Assembly: GCF_037055275.1 (NCBI RefSeq)
Contig: NZ_CP146343.1
Coordinates: forward strand, 5,177,001-5,241,000
Direction: 5' to 3'
Source of the DNA: Pseudomonas sp. ML2-2023-3
GTDB lineage: Bacteria; Pseudomonadota; Gammaproteobacteria; Pseudomonadales; Pseudomonadaceae
Length of the DNA: 64,000 nucleotides
The position numbers were made by a program, and so were the translations under genes. This document shows, piece after piece, positions 46,755 to 56,337 of the stretch (its first letter is position 1; every line of letters starts with the position of its first letter). The notes beneath the pieces were generated by a model, which did not search any database, was not told the DNA's origin, and saw only the letters and a program-made list of their open reading frames with translations.

Positions 46755-47563
46755 GTAGTCGCTGCCGAAGGAACGAGGCTGCGATCGAGCGCATAGCGGT
46801 CGCAAGACCGGTACACGCGGCGTGCCTGATTAACCGTGCAAGCTGACTTTACGACTGCTGCGCAGCCGGACGCAGCCTCGCACGGCTCGTCAGCGACTAC
46901 AGATTCGCCACCCACCCGCGTGTAGTCGCTGACGAGTAGAACGAGGCTGCGATCGAGCGCGAAGCGGTCGCAAATCCGGTACACGCGGCGTGCCTGATAA
47001 ACCGTGCAAGCTGACTTTACGACTGCTGCGCAGCCGAACGCAGCCTCGCACGGCTCGTCAGCGACTACAGATTCGCCACCCACCCGCGTGTAGTCGCTGA
47101 CGAGTAGAACGAGGCTGCGATCGAGCGCGTAGCGATCGCAAATCCGGTACACGCGGTTTGCCTGATTAACCGTGCAAGCTGACTTTACGACTGCTGCGCA
47201 GCCGGACGTAGCCTCACACGGCTCGTCAGCGACTACAGATTCGCCACCCACCCGCGTGTAGTCGCTGACGAGTAGAACGAGGCTGCGATCGAGCGCGAAG
47301 CGGTCGCAAATCCGGTACACACGGTATGCCTGATTAACCGTGGAAGCCGACTTTACGACTGCTTCGCAGCCGGACGCAGCCTCGCACGGCTCGTCAGCGA
47401 CTACAGATTCGCCACCCACCCGCGTGTAGTCGCTGACGAGTAGAACGAGGCTGCGATCGAGCGCGAAGCGGTCGAAAATCCGGTACACACGGTATGCCTG
47501 ATTAACCGTGGAAGCCGACTTTACGACTGCTTCGCAGCCTCGTTCCTTCGGCAGCGACTACAG
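46755..47563. repeat. Tandem array of class B REP pairs, 168-bp period
   Basis: Five units begin with GTAGTCGCTG at 46755, 46922, 47090, 47258 and 47426, so the period is 167-168 bp. Each holds a forward REP (CGAGGCTGCGATCGAGCG), about 80 bp, then a reverse REP (CGCAGCCTCGCACGGCTCG, CAGCGACTAC) and the spacer ATTCGCCACCCACCCGCG. The two outer ends differ from the inner ones and are inverted copies of each other (GTAGTCGCTGCCGAAGGAAC and GTTCCTTCGGCAGCGACTAC). It lies between convergent genes. Confidence 0.93.
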
Positions 47564-47579
47564 GGGCAGGCCATTGGGC

Positions 47580-48395
47580 TCAATGACACACCAGCCCATC
47601 CCCAATCTTCAGGCTGTCCACCAGCAGCGCATTGCTGCGCAAATCCCAGGCGCGGGCCTGGCCGCCACGGGCCTGCCAGTCATGCATCGCCGCATTGATC
47701 AGCGCACGGCTCTGTTTGTCGGTGCGGCTCAGGTATACCCGCACATCACTGCTCGCTTTCAATGTCTGCGGCAACAACGTGTAGAAACGCCAGTCCGGCG
47801 CCTGTGCAAGCGCCTGCAAGCTGTTGCGCTCTTCAGCCAACAGGTTGCACTCGCCCGCCATGAACGCCACCGCGGCACGAATCGACGATACATAAGTTCG
47901 CAACTCGGCCCCCTGTTGCACCAAGGTTTGCGCCCAGGGACTGCCAACGGCAATGCACACGCTTTGCCCCTGTATCGGGCGCCGGGGCGCATTGCGCAAG
48001 CCAATCAACGCACCCTCCCGGTACTGCACCGGCAATTTGCGCAGACTCGCCACCCGATCAGCCGCCACAGGCAGCTTCAAGCTCCCGGCTATCACCAGAT
48101 CGACGCTGCCATCGTTAAACCCGGCCGTATCGGGCAGCGCCTGCAGTTGCACCTTCAAGCCAAGGTAAGACCCCAGGGCTTCGGCCAGTTGACTGTCCAG
48201 TTCATCCGGCTCGGCAACCAGCGCTTCCTGTCCCAGGGTCGGGCGCGGATAGCTGCGTACGCCCACGCGCAGCACCTGGCGCTGTTCGGCCGCCTGCAAC
48301 AGCGGCCCCCGGGGCATATCGCCCGGTGCCGCCGGCCATTGCCAGGCGACCAGCGCCACTGCGCCAGTCACCACTGCCGCCAACCACCTAACCAC
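47580..48395 (-). CDS. Periplasmic solute-binding protein, SBP_bac_3-like
   Basis: 271 aa. An N-terminal signal/anchor segment (about residues 3-22, WLAAVVTGAVALVAWQW) precedes an amino-acid-type binding domain: LRVGVRSYPRPTLG, ELDSQLAEALGSYLGLKVQLQALPD, GSVDLVIAG, GALIGLRNAPRRPIQGQSVCIAVGSPWAQTLVQQ. It overlaps the permease gene upstream by 8 bp and is the last gene of the minus-strand block. It may bind a sulfur compound or sense it. It has no permease of its own class beside it. Confidence 0.78.
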   Translation of the reverse strand: MVRWLAAVVTGAVALVAWQWPAAPGDMPRGPLLQAAEQRQVLRVGVRSYPRPTLGQEALVAEPDELDSQLAEALGSYLGLKVQLQALPDTAGFNDGSVDLVIAGSLKLPVAADRVASLRKLPVQYREGALIGLRNAPRRPIQGQSVCIAVGSPWAQTLVQQGAELRTYVSSIRAAVAFMAGECNLLAEERNSLQALAQAPDWRFYTLLPQTLKASSDVRVYLSRTDKQSRALINAAMHDWQARGGQARAWDLRSNALLVDSLKIGDGLVCH

Positions 48396-49173
48396 CGTGG
48401 CGCAAGCCCCGGCGCCAATAGGTAAAACGCCGCTCCAGCAAGGCCAGCAAAAAGTTCAGCAACAACCCCACCACCGCCAACAGCAGAATGCCTGCGTACA
48501 TGCTGGGAATCTGGAACACCTCCTGGGAATTGAGCGTCAGAAAACCCAACCCGGAATGAGCCCCGATCATCTCGGCAGCCACCAGTGCCGTGATGCAATA
48601 CGCACCCGCCAGACGAATCCCGGTAAAGATCGAAGGCGACGCCGCCGGCAGCACGATTTTGGTAAACAGAAACCAGCGGTTCGCGCCCATCGACAGTGCC
48701 GAGTTGATCAGCAACCCATCGACCTGCTTCACGCCGCTGATGGTACTCAACAGAATCGGCCAGAACGACGCCCAGAAAATGATCGCGATCTTGGACAATT
48801 CACCAATGCCCAAAAACAGAATAAACACCGGGAACAACGCCAGCGCCGAGGTCTGGCGGAAGAACTGCAACAACGGATCGAGCACACTTTCGACCCGTGC
48901 AAACCAGCCCATCATCAACCCCAGGCTGACACCCGAGGCGATGGCCAGCAGCAACCCGGCAAAAGAGCGAAACAGGCTGGCCTGCACGTGCTTGAGCAAG
49001 TCACCGCTGCTGGCCAGGTCCAGCACCGCACCCAACACCGCCGACGGCGGGCTCAGGTAGCCGGGATTGACGATCCCCAATTGCGGCAACGCCTCCCAAA
49101 GGGCCAGGAACGCCACAATGCCCACGGTGCTGTCGAACACCCGGCGTGAAGTCAATTTAAAGCCCATGGTCAT
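48388..49173 (-). CDS. ABC transporter permease, SsuC/TauC type
   Basis: 261-aa inner-membrane permease of the sulfonate/nitrate/taurine class, with six membrane segments and the transport motif GVKQVDGLLINSALSMGANRWFLFTKIVLPAASPSIFTGIRLA. ATG 49173 overlaps the ATPase stop (ATGA); an alternative start is six bases later. It works with the next two genes. Confidence 0.92.
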   Translation of the reverse strand: MTMGFKLTSRRVFDSTVGIVAFLALWEALPQLGIVNPGYLSPPSAVLGAVLDLASSGDLLKHVQASLFRSFAGLLLAIASGVSLGLMMGWFARVESVLDPLLQFFRQTSALALFPVFILFLGIGELSKIAIIFWASFWPILLSTISGVKQVDGLLINSALSMGANRWFLFTKIVLPAASPSIFTGIRLAGAYCITALVAAEMIGAHSGLGFLTLNSQEVFQIPSMYAGILLLAVVGLLLNFLLALLERRFTYWRRGLRHGG

Positions 49174-50036
49174 ACTCCAATCCGATAACCACCCAGAGTC
49201 GCAATGCTCTGCCAGTTCTGATGCGTCGCCGCTGCTGCTGGCTCACGGGTTAGGTCGGTCACTTCATCGCGCAGGGCCTCCCAGGCGCGCTGGCGGTAGT
49301 GCACAAAGGCTTGGGTATTGCGCAGTTCAGGAAGGCGGGGGCGGGCCAGGTCGATATCGAAAATCTCTTTGATCCGCCCCGGACGCTGAGTCATCACCGC
49401 CACCCGATCCGACAGGAAGATCGCCTCGTCCAGGCTGTGGGTGATGAACACGATGGTTTTTTTATGGGTGTCCCAGATGCGCAGTAATTCGCTCTGCAAG
49501 GTCTCGCGGGTTTGCGCGTCCAGGGCCGCAAAGGGCTCGTCCATCAGCAGCACGTCCGGGTCGTAGGCCAGCGAGCGGGCAATGGCCACGCGCTGGCGCA
49601 TGCCGCCGGACAACTCGTGGGGGTAGCGCGAGGCAAAACCGTTGAGCCCCACCAGCTCCAGGTATTCGCGGGCGGTTTCCAGTCGCTGTGCCTTGCCCAC
49701 ACCGCGAATCTCCAGGCCCACGGCGATGTTGTCGAGCACCGTGCGCCAGGGCAGCAGCGCATACCCCTGGAACACCACCCCCTGATTGCGGTTGATGCCT
49801 TGCAGGGGTTTACCGTCCACCAGCAGGTCGCCACCGGTCTTGTGGGCAAGCCCGGCGAGGATGTTCATAAAGGTGGATTTGCCACAGCCCGACGGCCCGA
49901 GGATGGACAGAAACTCGCCCTCGCGCACCTGCAAGTCGAACCCCTCCAGCACGGGCACCCGCTCCTCACGCCCGGCTTCGTCCCGTGCCTGAAACTCCAT
50001 GTTCAGGTCACGGGCGATGATCTTGTGGGCCGCCAT
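49170..50036 (-). CDS. ABC transporter ATP-binding protein, SsuB/TauB type
   Basis: 288-aa ATPase. Walker A is GPSGCGKST (about residues 43-51), signature LSGGMRQRVAIARSL, Walker B VLLMDEPFAALD and His-loop ITHSLDEAIFL. It overlaps the genes on both sides by four or fewer bases. It powers the permease encoded by the next gene. Confidence 0.93.
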   Translation of the reverse strand: MAAHKIIARDLNMEFQARDEAGREERVPVLEGFDLQVREGEFLSILGPSGCGKSTFMNILAGLAHKTGGDLLVDGKPLQGINRNQGVVFQGYALLPWRTVLDNIAVGLEIRGVGKAQRLETAREYLELVGLNGFASRYPHELSGGMRQRVAIARSLAYDPDVLLMDEPFAALDAQTRETLQSELLRIWDTHKKTIVFITHSLDEAIFLSDRVAVMTQRPGRIKEIFDIDLARPRLPELRNTQAFVHYRQRAWEALRDEVTDLTREPAAAATHQNWQSIATLGGYRIGV

Positions 50037-51070
50037 CAGGCGTGTCCCCGGGCAAATGGGTTGAATTCGTTGGTGTAGACATCCTTGACCCCTATCGAGC
50101 CTTTCTTGATCTTGCCTTCGTTTTCGAGGATGTCGATGTAGTACTGAATCGGCGGTTCGGTCACCACCAGATCGTCGATATAGGCAAAGCGCTCTACCAG
50201 TTCAAGCTTCATGCCGATGCGCTCGGAAGTGATCTTGCGGGCGTCGTCGGGGTTGGCATTGACCCAGTTGGCAGCACGGGCAATGGCATTGACCACGTCG
50301 CGGGTGGCCTCCGGATTCTCGCGGCTGAACTTGCCGAACACGCTGTACGGCGCCATGCCGCCCAGGCCGCCGTCCAGGTCGTAGTCGCTCCACAGCTTGC
50401 GCAGCGCCGGGTTGTTCTCGGCCCCCCCGGACGATGGCGGATGGATGATGGCAACGTCGATATTGCCGGTGGCCAGGGTTTGTTCGCCCTGGTTGTCCGG
50501 CACCACCACCCAGTTGATCTTGTCGACGTTGACGCCCTGCTCGCGCAGGTATTTTTTGGTGACGAACTCGGCGCAGGCGCCAAAGCTGTTGAAGCCGATG
50601 GTTTTGCCTTCAAGGTCCTTGGGTTTGAAGATGCCCGAATTGTCGCGCACGAAGTATTTCATGTGCGGGGCTTCTTGCAGCGTCCTGCCACCGGCGGCGA
50701 CCACCTTGAGATCCAGGCCACTGGCGATGGCTGAAATCACCAGGGGCACCATGCGCGCACCGAAGTCGATTTCGCCGGTGCCGGTCAACGGAATGATCTG
50801 CGGTGCGGCGATGCGCCCGATGTACTTGGGCCGTGCGCGGGTGCCCTCGAAATAGCCGAGGGAATCGGCGACGTAGACCAGATCGAATGACGGGTTGTCC
50901 GGGTACTTGAAGTCCACGACCTGATCGGCGCGGCCCTTGATCACGGCAGCGCTTTTACCGGCGCCCGCGTCCTTTTTTTCGCAGCCGGGCAGCAGGATGC
51001 CGGCAGCACCGACTGCGCCCAGTACGGCGCAACTTCTGAGGAAAGCTCTTCTGTTGTTGATCGGGTTCAT
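50036..51070 (-). CDS. ABC transporter substrate-binding lipoprotein, NMT1/SsuA type
   Basis: 344 aa. The signal sequence has FLRSCAVLGAVGAAGILLPGC, with a lipobox LPGC, so it is probably anchored at the membrane. The body resembles aliphatic sulfonate/nitrate-type binding proteins (IAAPQIIPLTGTGEIDFGA, LEGKTIGFNSFGACAEFVTKKYLREQGV, GNIDVAIIHPP). The transported compound is likely a sulfonate or sulfate ester by context. Confidence 0.9.
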   Translation of the reverse strand: MNPINNRRAFLRSCAVLGAVGAAGILLPGCEKKDAGAGKSAAVIKGRADQVVDFKYPDNPSFDLVYVADSLGYFEGTRARPKYIGRIAAPQIIPLTGTGEIDFGARMVPLVISAIASGLDLKVVAAGGRTLQEAPHMKYFVRDNSGIFKPKDLEGKTIGFNSFGACAEFVTKKYLREQGVNVDKINWVVVPDNQGEQTLATGNIDVAIIHPPSSGGAENNPALRKLWSDYDLDGGLGGMAPYSVFGKFSRENPEATRDVVNAIARAANWVNANPDDARKITSERIGMKLELVERFAYIDDLVVTEPPIQYYIDILENEGKIKKGSIGVKDVYTNEFNPFARGHA

Positions 51071-51100
51071 GCCCGCTCCTTATGGATTGAGTGCTGCTGT

Positions 51101-51186
51101 TGTGGGAGCGGGCTTGCTCGCGATGGCATCACCGTGATTCGACAGGCAGACCGCAGCGCCTGCATCGCGAGCAAGCCCGCTCCCAC
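51101..51186. repeat. REPIN (class A REP pair)
   Basis: TGTGGGAGCGGGCTTGCTCG at 51101 is paired with CGAGCAAGCCCGCTCCCAC ending 51186. It lies in the 125-bp gap inside the minus-strand block, between the monooxygenase and the binding-protein genes. Confidence 0.93.
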
Positions 51187-51195
51187 CCAAGACAA

Positions 51196-52527
51196 TCAGG
51201 CTGTTTTCAGGGCGTAACGCGAATCCGGACGCGTCAGGCCGTAGTGCTCGCGCAACGTGCTGCCCGCGTACTCACTGCGAAACAAACCGCGCTTGCGCAA
51301 AATCGGCAGCACTTCATCCAGGAACACGTCAAAACCATCGGGGAACGCGGGCGGCATCACGTTAAAACCATCGGCCGCGCCACTGCGGAACCACTGCTCG
51401 ATCAAGTCGGCAATCTGCACCGGCGTCCCCACCGGCACCCAATGACCCCGCGCACCGGCCAGGCGGTTGATCAACTGGCGCAAGGTGACGTGCTCGCGAT
51501 CCACAATGTCGATGATCAACTTAAAGCGGCTGGACTGGCTTTCAACACCCTCGAAGTTGATCAGGTGACGGGGGAACGGCGCGTCCAGGTCCTGCCCGCT
51601 CAAATCCACCCCCAGCATGCGTCGCAGTTGCCCCAGAGACACATGGGGCAGTACCAGATCGTTGAGTTCATCGAACTTGCGCTGTGCTTCGGCCTCGGTG
51701 CTGGCGATGTACGGGCTGATGCCCGGAAGGATTTTCAACTGGCCAGGGTCGCGGCCCACCGCCTTGGCCCGGGCACGGATATCGTTGGCGAATTCGGTCG
51801 CGCTGTTCAGGGTCTGGTGAGCGGTGAAAATCGCTTCGGCATGCCTGGCGGCAAAGTCACGGCCATCTTCGGAAGATCCGGCCTGCACCTGCACCGGCCG
51901 CCCCTGTGGCGAGCGCGGCGAATTCAACGGGCCCTTGACCTTGTAGTAGGCGCCCACGTGGTTGATCGAGTGCACCTTGGTGCTGTCGGCAAACACCCCG
52001 GCCGTTTTGTCCAGCACCAGCGCGTCGTCTTCCCAGCTGTCCCACAGATTACCGACCACGTTGACGAATTCTTCGGCCTGGGCGTAGCGGTCATGGGCCG
52101 AGGGATGTTCATCCAGGCCGAAATTGGCCGCGGCGGCGGCCATTGAGGTGGTGACGATATTCCAGCCTGCACGGCCCTTGCTCAGGTGGTCCAGCGCGCT
52201 GAACGAGCGGGCCAGGTTGTAGGGTTCGCTGTAGGTGGTACTGGCCGTGGCAATCAGGCCGATACGCTGGGTCACTGCGGCAATGGCGGCAAGCCAGGTG
52301 ACCGGTTCAAAACGGATGCGCAGGCCTTCACGGCCGCTTTCGGCCAGTGACGGCGAGTCGGCAAAAAAGATCGCATCGAGTTTTTCCCGCTCGGCTCGCA
52401 GCGCCAACTGCTGGTAGTAACCAATGTCCATCGACGATTCCGGCACCGACTGTGGATGACGCCAGGCCGCTTCGTGATGGCCGTTGGGGTAGATAAACAG
52501 GTTGAGGCTGAGCTGACGTTCGGACAT
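51196..52527 (-). CDS. FMN-dependent monooxygenase, NtaA/SnaA/DszA family
   Basis: 443-aa luciferase-like monooxygenase. Typical segments are MSERQLSLNLFIYPNGHHEAAWRHP, LDAIFFADSPSL, STTYSEPYNLARSFSALDHLSKGRAGWNIVTTS, RYAQAEEFVNVVGNLWDSWEDDAL and VQAGSSEDGRDFAARHAEAIF. It uses FMNH2 to open a C-S or C-N bond. Its place among sulfonate-type transporters favours an organosulfur substrate. Its specific substrate is not known, and no flavin reductase is nearby. Confidence 0.88.
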   Translation of the reverse strand: MSERQLSLNLFIYPNGHHEAAWRHPQSVPESSMDIGYYQQLALRAEREKLDAIFFADSPSLAESGREGLRIRFEPVTWLAAIAAVTQRIGLIATASTTYSEPYNLARSFSALDHLSKGRAGWNIVTTSMAAAAANFGLDEHPSAHDRYAQAEEFVNVVGNLWDSWEDDALVLDKTAGVFADSTKVHSINHVGAYYKVKGPLNSPRSPQGRPVQVQAGSSEDGRDFAARHAEAIFTAHQTLNSATEFANDIRARAKAVGRDPGQLKILPGISPYIASTEAEAQRKFDELNDLVLPHVSLGQLRRMLGVDLSGQDLDAPFPRHLINFEGVESQSSRFKLIIDIVDREHVTLRQLINRLAGARGHWVPVGTPVQIADLIEQWFRSGAADGFNVMPPAFPDGFDVFLDEVLPILRKRGLFRSEYAGSTLREHYGLTRPDSRYALKTA

Positions 52528-52560
52528 GTTCTGTTCTCTGAATTCAGGTGACGGAGGGGT

Positions 52561-53325
<765 letters not shown>

Positions 53326-53350
53326 GCTGCAATCCTTCTGAAAGTGCCGA

Positions 53351-54145
53351 TCAACGCGGGTCAATGCCGTAAAGGCGCTGCATCCGTCGCTCAAAAATCC
53401 GGGCCAGTGCATTGAGGCTCCAGCCCACCAGGCCGATGACGACCATGCCGAACAGCACCAGGTCCATCATGAAATGCTCGCTGCCATCGATCAGCGTGTT
53501 GCCGATGCCCTCCCCCGACACCAGCAGGTATTCGGCACCGATGGTCGCCAGCCACGAATACACCAGCGCCAGATACAGCCCGGTGAAGATCGACGGCAAG
53601 GCGGCGGGCAACATGACCCCGACGATGGTTTGCCAGCGGCTGAAGCGGTAGACCCGCGCCACTTCCAGCAGGTTGGGCGGCACATTGCGCAGGCCGTCGC
53701 AGGTGTTCACCACCACCGGCACCAGCGCCGCCAGTGACAGGAACACCACCTTGGCCACATCACCCAGGCCAAACCACACCGAGATCAGCGGGATCCAGGC
53801 GAACAGCGAAATCTGCTTGAACGTGTTGAAGCTGGGGCCCACCAACCGCTCGAAGTAGTGCGACAGGCCCAGCAGGCAGCCCAGCACCAGACCCAGGGTG
53901 GTGCCGATAAAAAAGCCGCTGAGGTTGCGCGCCAGGCTGGCGCTGATCGCCCGCCAGAACTTGCCTGAAGCAATCTGGTCCCAGGCCGTGGCCGCGACTT
54001 TTTCCGGCGAGACCAGCAGACCGGACTGGCTCCAGCCCATGTGTGAAGCCAGCCACCACAGAGCGACGGCGCTGATCGGCAATACCCAGCCGCGATAGCG
54101 ACGGCTGATGCTGCTGCCATGATTGATTGCCAGGGCGCTACTCAT
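53351..54145 (-). CDS. ABC transporter permease, SsuC/TauC type
   Basis: 264-aa permease with six membrane segments and transport motif TCDGLRNVPPNLLEVARVYRFSRWQTIVGVMLPAALPSIFTGLYLALVYSWL. Its start overlaps the stop of the next permease gene by 4 bp. Confidence 0.91.
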   Translation of the reverse strand: MSSALAINHGSSISRRYRGWVLPISAVALWWLASHMGWSQSGLLVSPEKVAATAWDQIASGKFWRAISASLARNLSGFFIGTTLGLVLGCLLGLSHYFERLVGPSFNTFKQISLFAWIPLISVWFGLGDVAKVVFLSLAALVPVVVNTCDGLRNVPPNLLEVARVYRFSRWQTIVGVMLPAALPSIFTGLYLALVYSWLATIGAEYLLVSGEGIGNTLIDGSEHFMMDLVLFGMVVIGLVGWSLNALARIFERRMQRLYGIDPR

Positions 54146-55044
54146 GACAGGCGCCCCGCTACAGGTGCGCGGCCACGATTGAGGCGCCGCTCGGCGTGAT
54201 CAAAACCGCGATCGATCAACAGTCCGATCGCACCAACCACCACCACCGCCGCCATCACCAGATCCAGCTGGAACAGTTGGCGACCATACACAATCAGGTA
54301 ACCCAGCCCTTCGCTCGACGCCACCAGCTCAACCACCACCAGTGACAGCCAGGCTTTGGTGAAGCCAAGACGCAGACCGGTGAACAGGGTCGGAATGGCC
54401 GCAGGCAACACGATGAACACCACGCTCTGCCAACGGCTGAAGCCGTAAGCCCGACCCGCTTCCAGCAACCCTTTGGGGGCCTGGTGAAAAGCCTGCAAGG
54501 TGCACAGCGTGATCGGCACCATCGCGGCCTTGGCGATCAGCACATACTTGAGCGGCTCGCCGATGCCGAACAGCAGCAAGGCAAACGGCAACCAGCCCAG
54601 TACCGGTATCTGCACCAGAGCATTGAAGGTGGGAAGCAGATAATCCTCGACGGTTTTCGACAGCCCCATGGCCAACCCCAGCGCCACACCGACAGCGGCG
54701 CCCAGGGCAAAGCCGACCACCACCCGTTGCAGGCTGGCGGCCGCATTTATCCACAGGTCGCCTGACGTGAAGAGGTCCGACAGGGTTTCATAGACATAGG
54801 CGGGCGGCGGCAGCACCTGCTCTGAGAGCAGACCCAGTTCAACCCCCACGTACCACAGGCCCAGCAACGTCAGCGGCAACAGCCACGGCAACGCCTTGTC
54901 ACCCAGTCTTGAAGCCCAGGCCGATGTGCGGGGCACCTCGACCTTGCGTACGGGCCGGGTCGGTGCGGGTGGCAAGCGCTTGACGTTGGCCTTGGGTAGC
55001 GCCGGTGCGTACTGCTGGGGTGTGACGGTCTGTGCCCTGGCCAT
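54142..55044 (-). CDS. ABC transporter permease, SsuC/TauC type (longer)
   Basis: 300 aa with about 40 extra N-terminal residues, rich in Pro and basic residues, before the six membrane segments. The transport motif is LQAFHQAPKGLLEAGRAYGFSRWQSVVFIVLPAAIPTLFTGLRLGFTKAWL. Two unlike permeases of this class side by side suggest a heterodimeric channel, or a duplication with separate roles. Confidence 0.9.
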   Translation of the reverse strand: MARAQTVTPQQYAPALPKANVKRLPPAPTRPVRKVEVPRTSAWASRLGDKALPWLLPLTLLGLWYVGVELGLLSEQVLPPPAYVYETLSDLFTSGDLWINAAASLQRVVVGFALGAAVGVALGLAMGLSKTVEDYLLPTFNALVQIPVLGWLPFALLLFGIGEPLKYVLIAKAAMVPITLCTLQAFHQAPKGLLEAGRAYGFSRWQSVVFIVLPAAIPTLFTGLRLGFTKAWLSLVVVELVASSEGLGYLIVYGRQLFQLDLVMAAVVVVGAIGLLIDRGFDHAERRLNRGRAPVAGRLS

Positions 55045-55094
55045 GTGCGTGGTTCCTTAGCTACTACAAAAAACAGAGTTCCTGTTGGCAACCT

Positions 55095-55181
55095 TGTGGG
55101 AGCGGGCTTGCTCGCGATGCAGACGACACGGTCTGTCTGGATAACCGCGTCGATTCAATCGCGAGCAAGCCCGCTCCCACA
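55095..55181. repeat. REPIN (class A REP pair)
   Basis: TGTGGGAGCGGGCTTGCTCG at 55095 is matched by CGAGCAAGCCCGCTCCCACA ending 55181. It is in the 162-bp gap between the binding-protein gene and the permease gene of the same block. Confidence 0.93.
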
Positions 55182-55206
55182 GGGGTATCCCCATAGGGGT
55201 ATGCAG

Positions 55207-56301
55207 TTACTTGCCCGCTACCGCATTGCCTTCAGGCTGCTTGCCATCCGGGCCATAGGCCGTCCAGAAGGTTTCAAGGCCTTTGGCTTTGAGGGCCGCC
55301 TGCAGGTATGAAGGCTCAAACCAGCCATCGATACTGACCGGACGACGGATCAACTTTTCGTCCTTGGCCTGCTCCGCCACCGCCTTGTAGCGGCTCAACA
55401 AAAAGGGATCGATCAGCGGGGAAGCCTTGTCGCGGATGCTGACCCCGGCAGAGTCGGCGCGCAGCGACTCAACCGGTTCGTTGCTCTTGGCCCACTCGGC
55501 GAAAACGGCCTCACGGTGGTCTTCTTCGGACGTCCATTTCGCAGCGTCAACCAGGGTATCGACGACCTTCTGTACATTGGCCGGATGCTCTTTTTCATAG
55601 GCCCCGCGAACCACCAATGCAGTCTGGCGGGTGTAGCGCACATCCTGGGTGGGGTTGTCGTAAATGATGTCGATCAGGCCCTTGTCGCGCAGCTTGAACA
55701 GTTCACGACCGCCAAAGGCGGCATCCACGCCGTTGGAAACCAGCGCTGCCTGAGTGCTGCCGGTATCGAGGTTGATGACCTTGATATCGCGCTCGGTCAG
55801 GCCGTGCTCGGCCAACAGGTTGATCGACACCAGATGGCCGTTGGTACCGCGAAACACCGCGACTTTCTTGCCTTTGAGGTCATCGATACTTTTGATGTCC
55901 GAGCCCTTGGGCACGGCCAGATACAGATTGGCTCTCACACCCAGGGCCGCCAGCAGCTTGGTGTCCAGGCCGTTGGCGCGTCCGACCACGGCAGGCAGAT
56001 CGCCCTGATAGGCGAAGTCCAGTTGCTGGTTGGACAAGGCTTCGTTGACTGCGGGGCCAGCCCCTTTGAAGAAGAACCACTGCACGTCGGTTCCGCTTCC
56101 GGCGAAAGCCTTTTCCAGCAGTTGCTGGTTGCGCACGATCCCGAGGGTCGAGCCACTGAACGTCACCGGATCACCCCCACCGGCGGTGGCGACACCGATC
56201 CGTAAAACATCGGCCTGGGCCAGCGGCACAGCCATGACTGCTGCCAGCGCGGCGGCGATGCGACCTTTGCGAAACAGGGATTTAGCGTTGAATGAGGCCA
56301 T
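55207..56301 (-). CDS. ABC transporter substrate-binding protein, aliphatic sulfonate type
   Basis: 364 aa. A signal peptide (about residues 1-30, GRIAAALAAVMAVPLAQA) is followed by an SsuA-like binding domain: VLRIGVATAGGGDPVTFSGSTLGIVRNQQLLEKAF, QLDFAYQGDLPAVVGRANGLDTKLLAALG, LKGKKVAVFRGTNGHLVSINLLAEHGL. It follows the dioxygenase gene by 36 bp and feeds the permeases downstream. The exact ligand is unknown. Confidence 0.9.
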   Translation of the reverse strand: MASFNAKSLFRKGRIAAALAAVMAVPLAQADVLRIGVATAGGGDPVTFSGSTLGIVRNQQLLEKAFAGSGTDVQWFFFKGAGPAVNEALSNQQLDFAYQGDLPAVVGRANGLDTKLLAALGVRANLYLAVPKGSDIKSIDDLKGKKVAVFRGTNGHLVSINLLAEHGLTERDIKVINLDTGSTQAALVSNGVDAAFGGRELFKLRDKGLIDIIYDNPTQDVRYTRQTALVVRGAYEKEHPANVQKVVDTLVDAAKWTSEEDHREAVFAEWAKSNEPVESLRADSAGVSIRDKASPLIDPFLLSRYKAVAEQAKDEKLIRRPVSIDGWFEPSYLQAALKAKGLETFWTAYGPDGKQPEGNAVAGK

Positions 56302-56337
56302 GGGCTGGTTTTCCTGGGAGCGATGGGGTTCGGCCGG

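Noticed and set aside
46742..47488. A 248-codon minus-strand frame with 56-residue internal repeats
   Set aside because: It simply follows the 168-bp REP array, whose period is a multiple of three. It has no ribosome site and its repeats are DNA repeats, not protein domains.
46755..47563. CRISPR-like array
   Set aside because: The repeating units are 168 bp, include inverted REP sequences and have near-identical content throughout. There are no short repeats with unique spacers.
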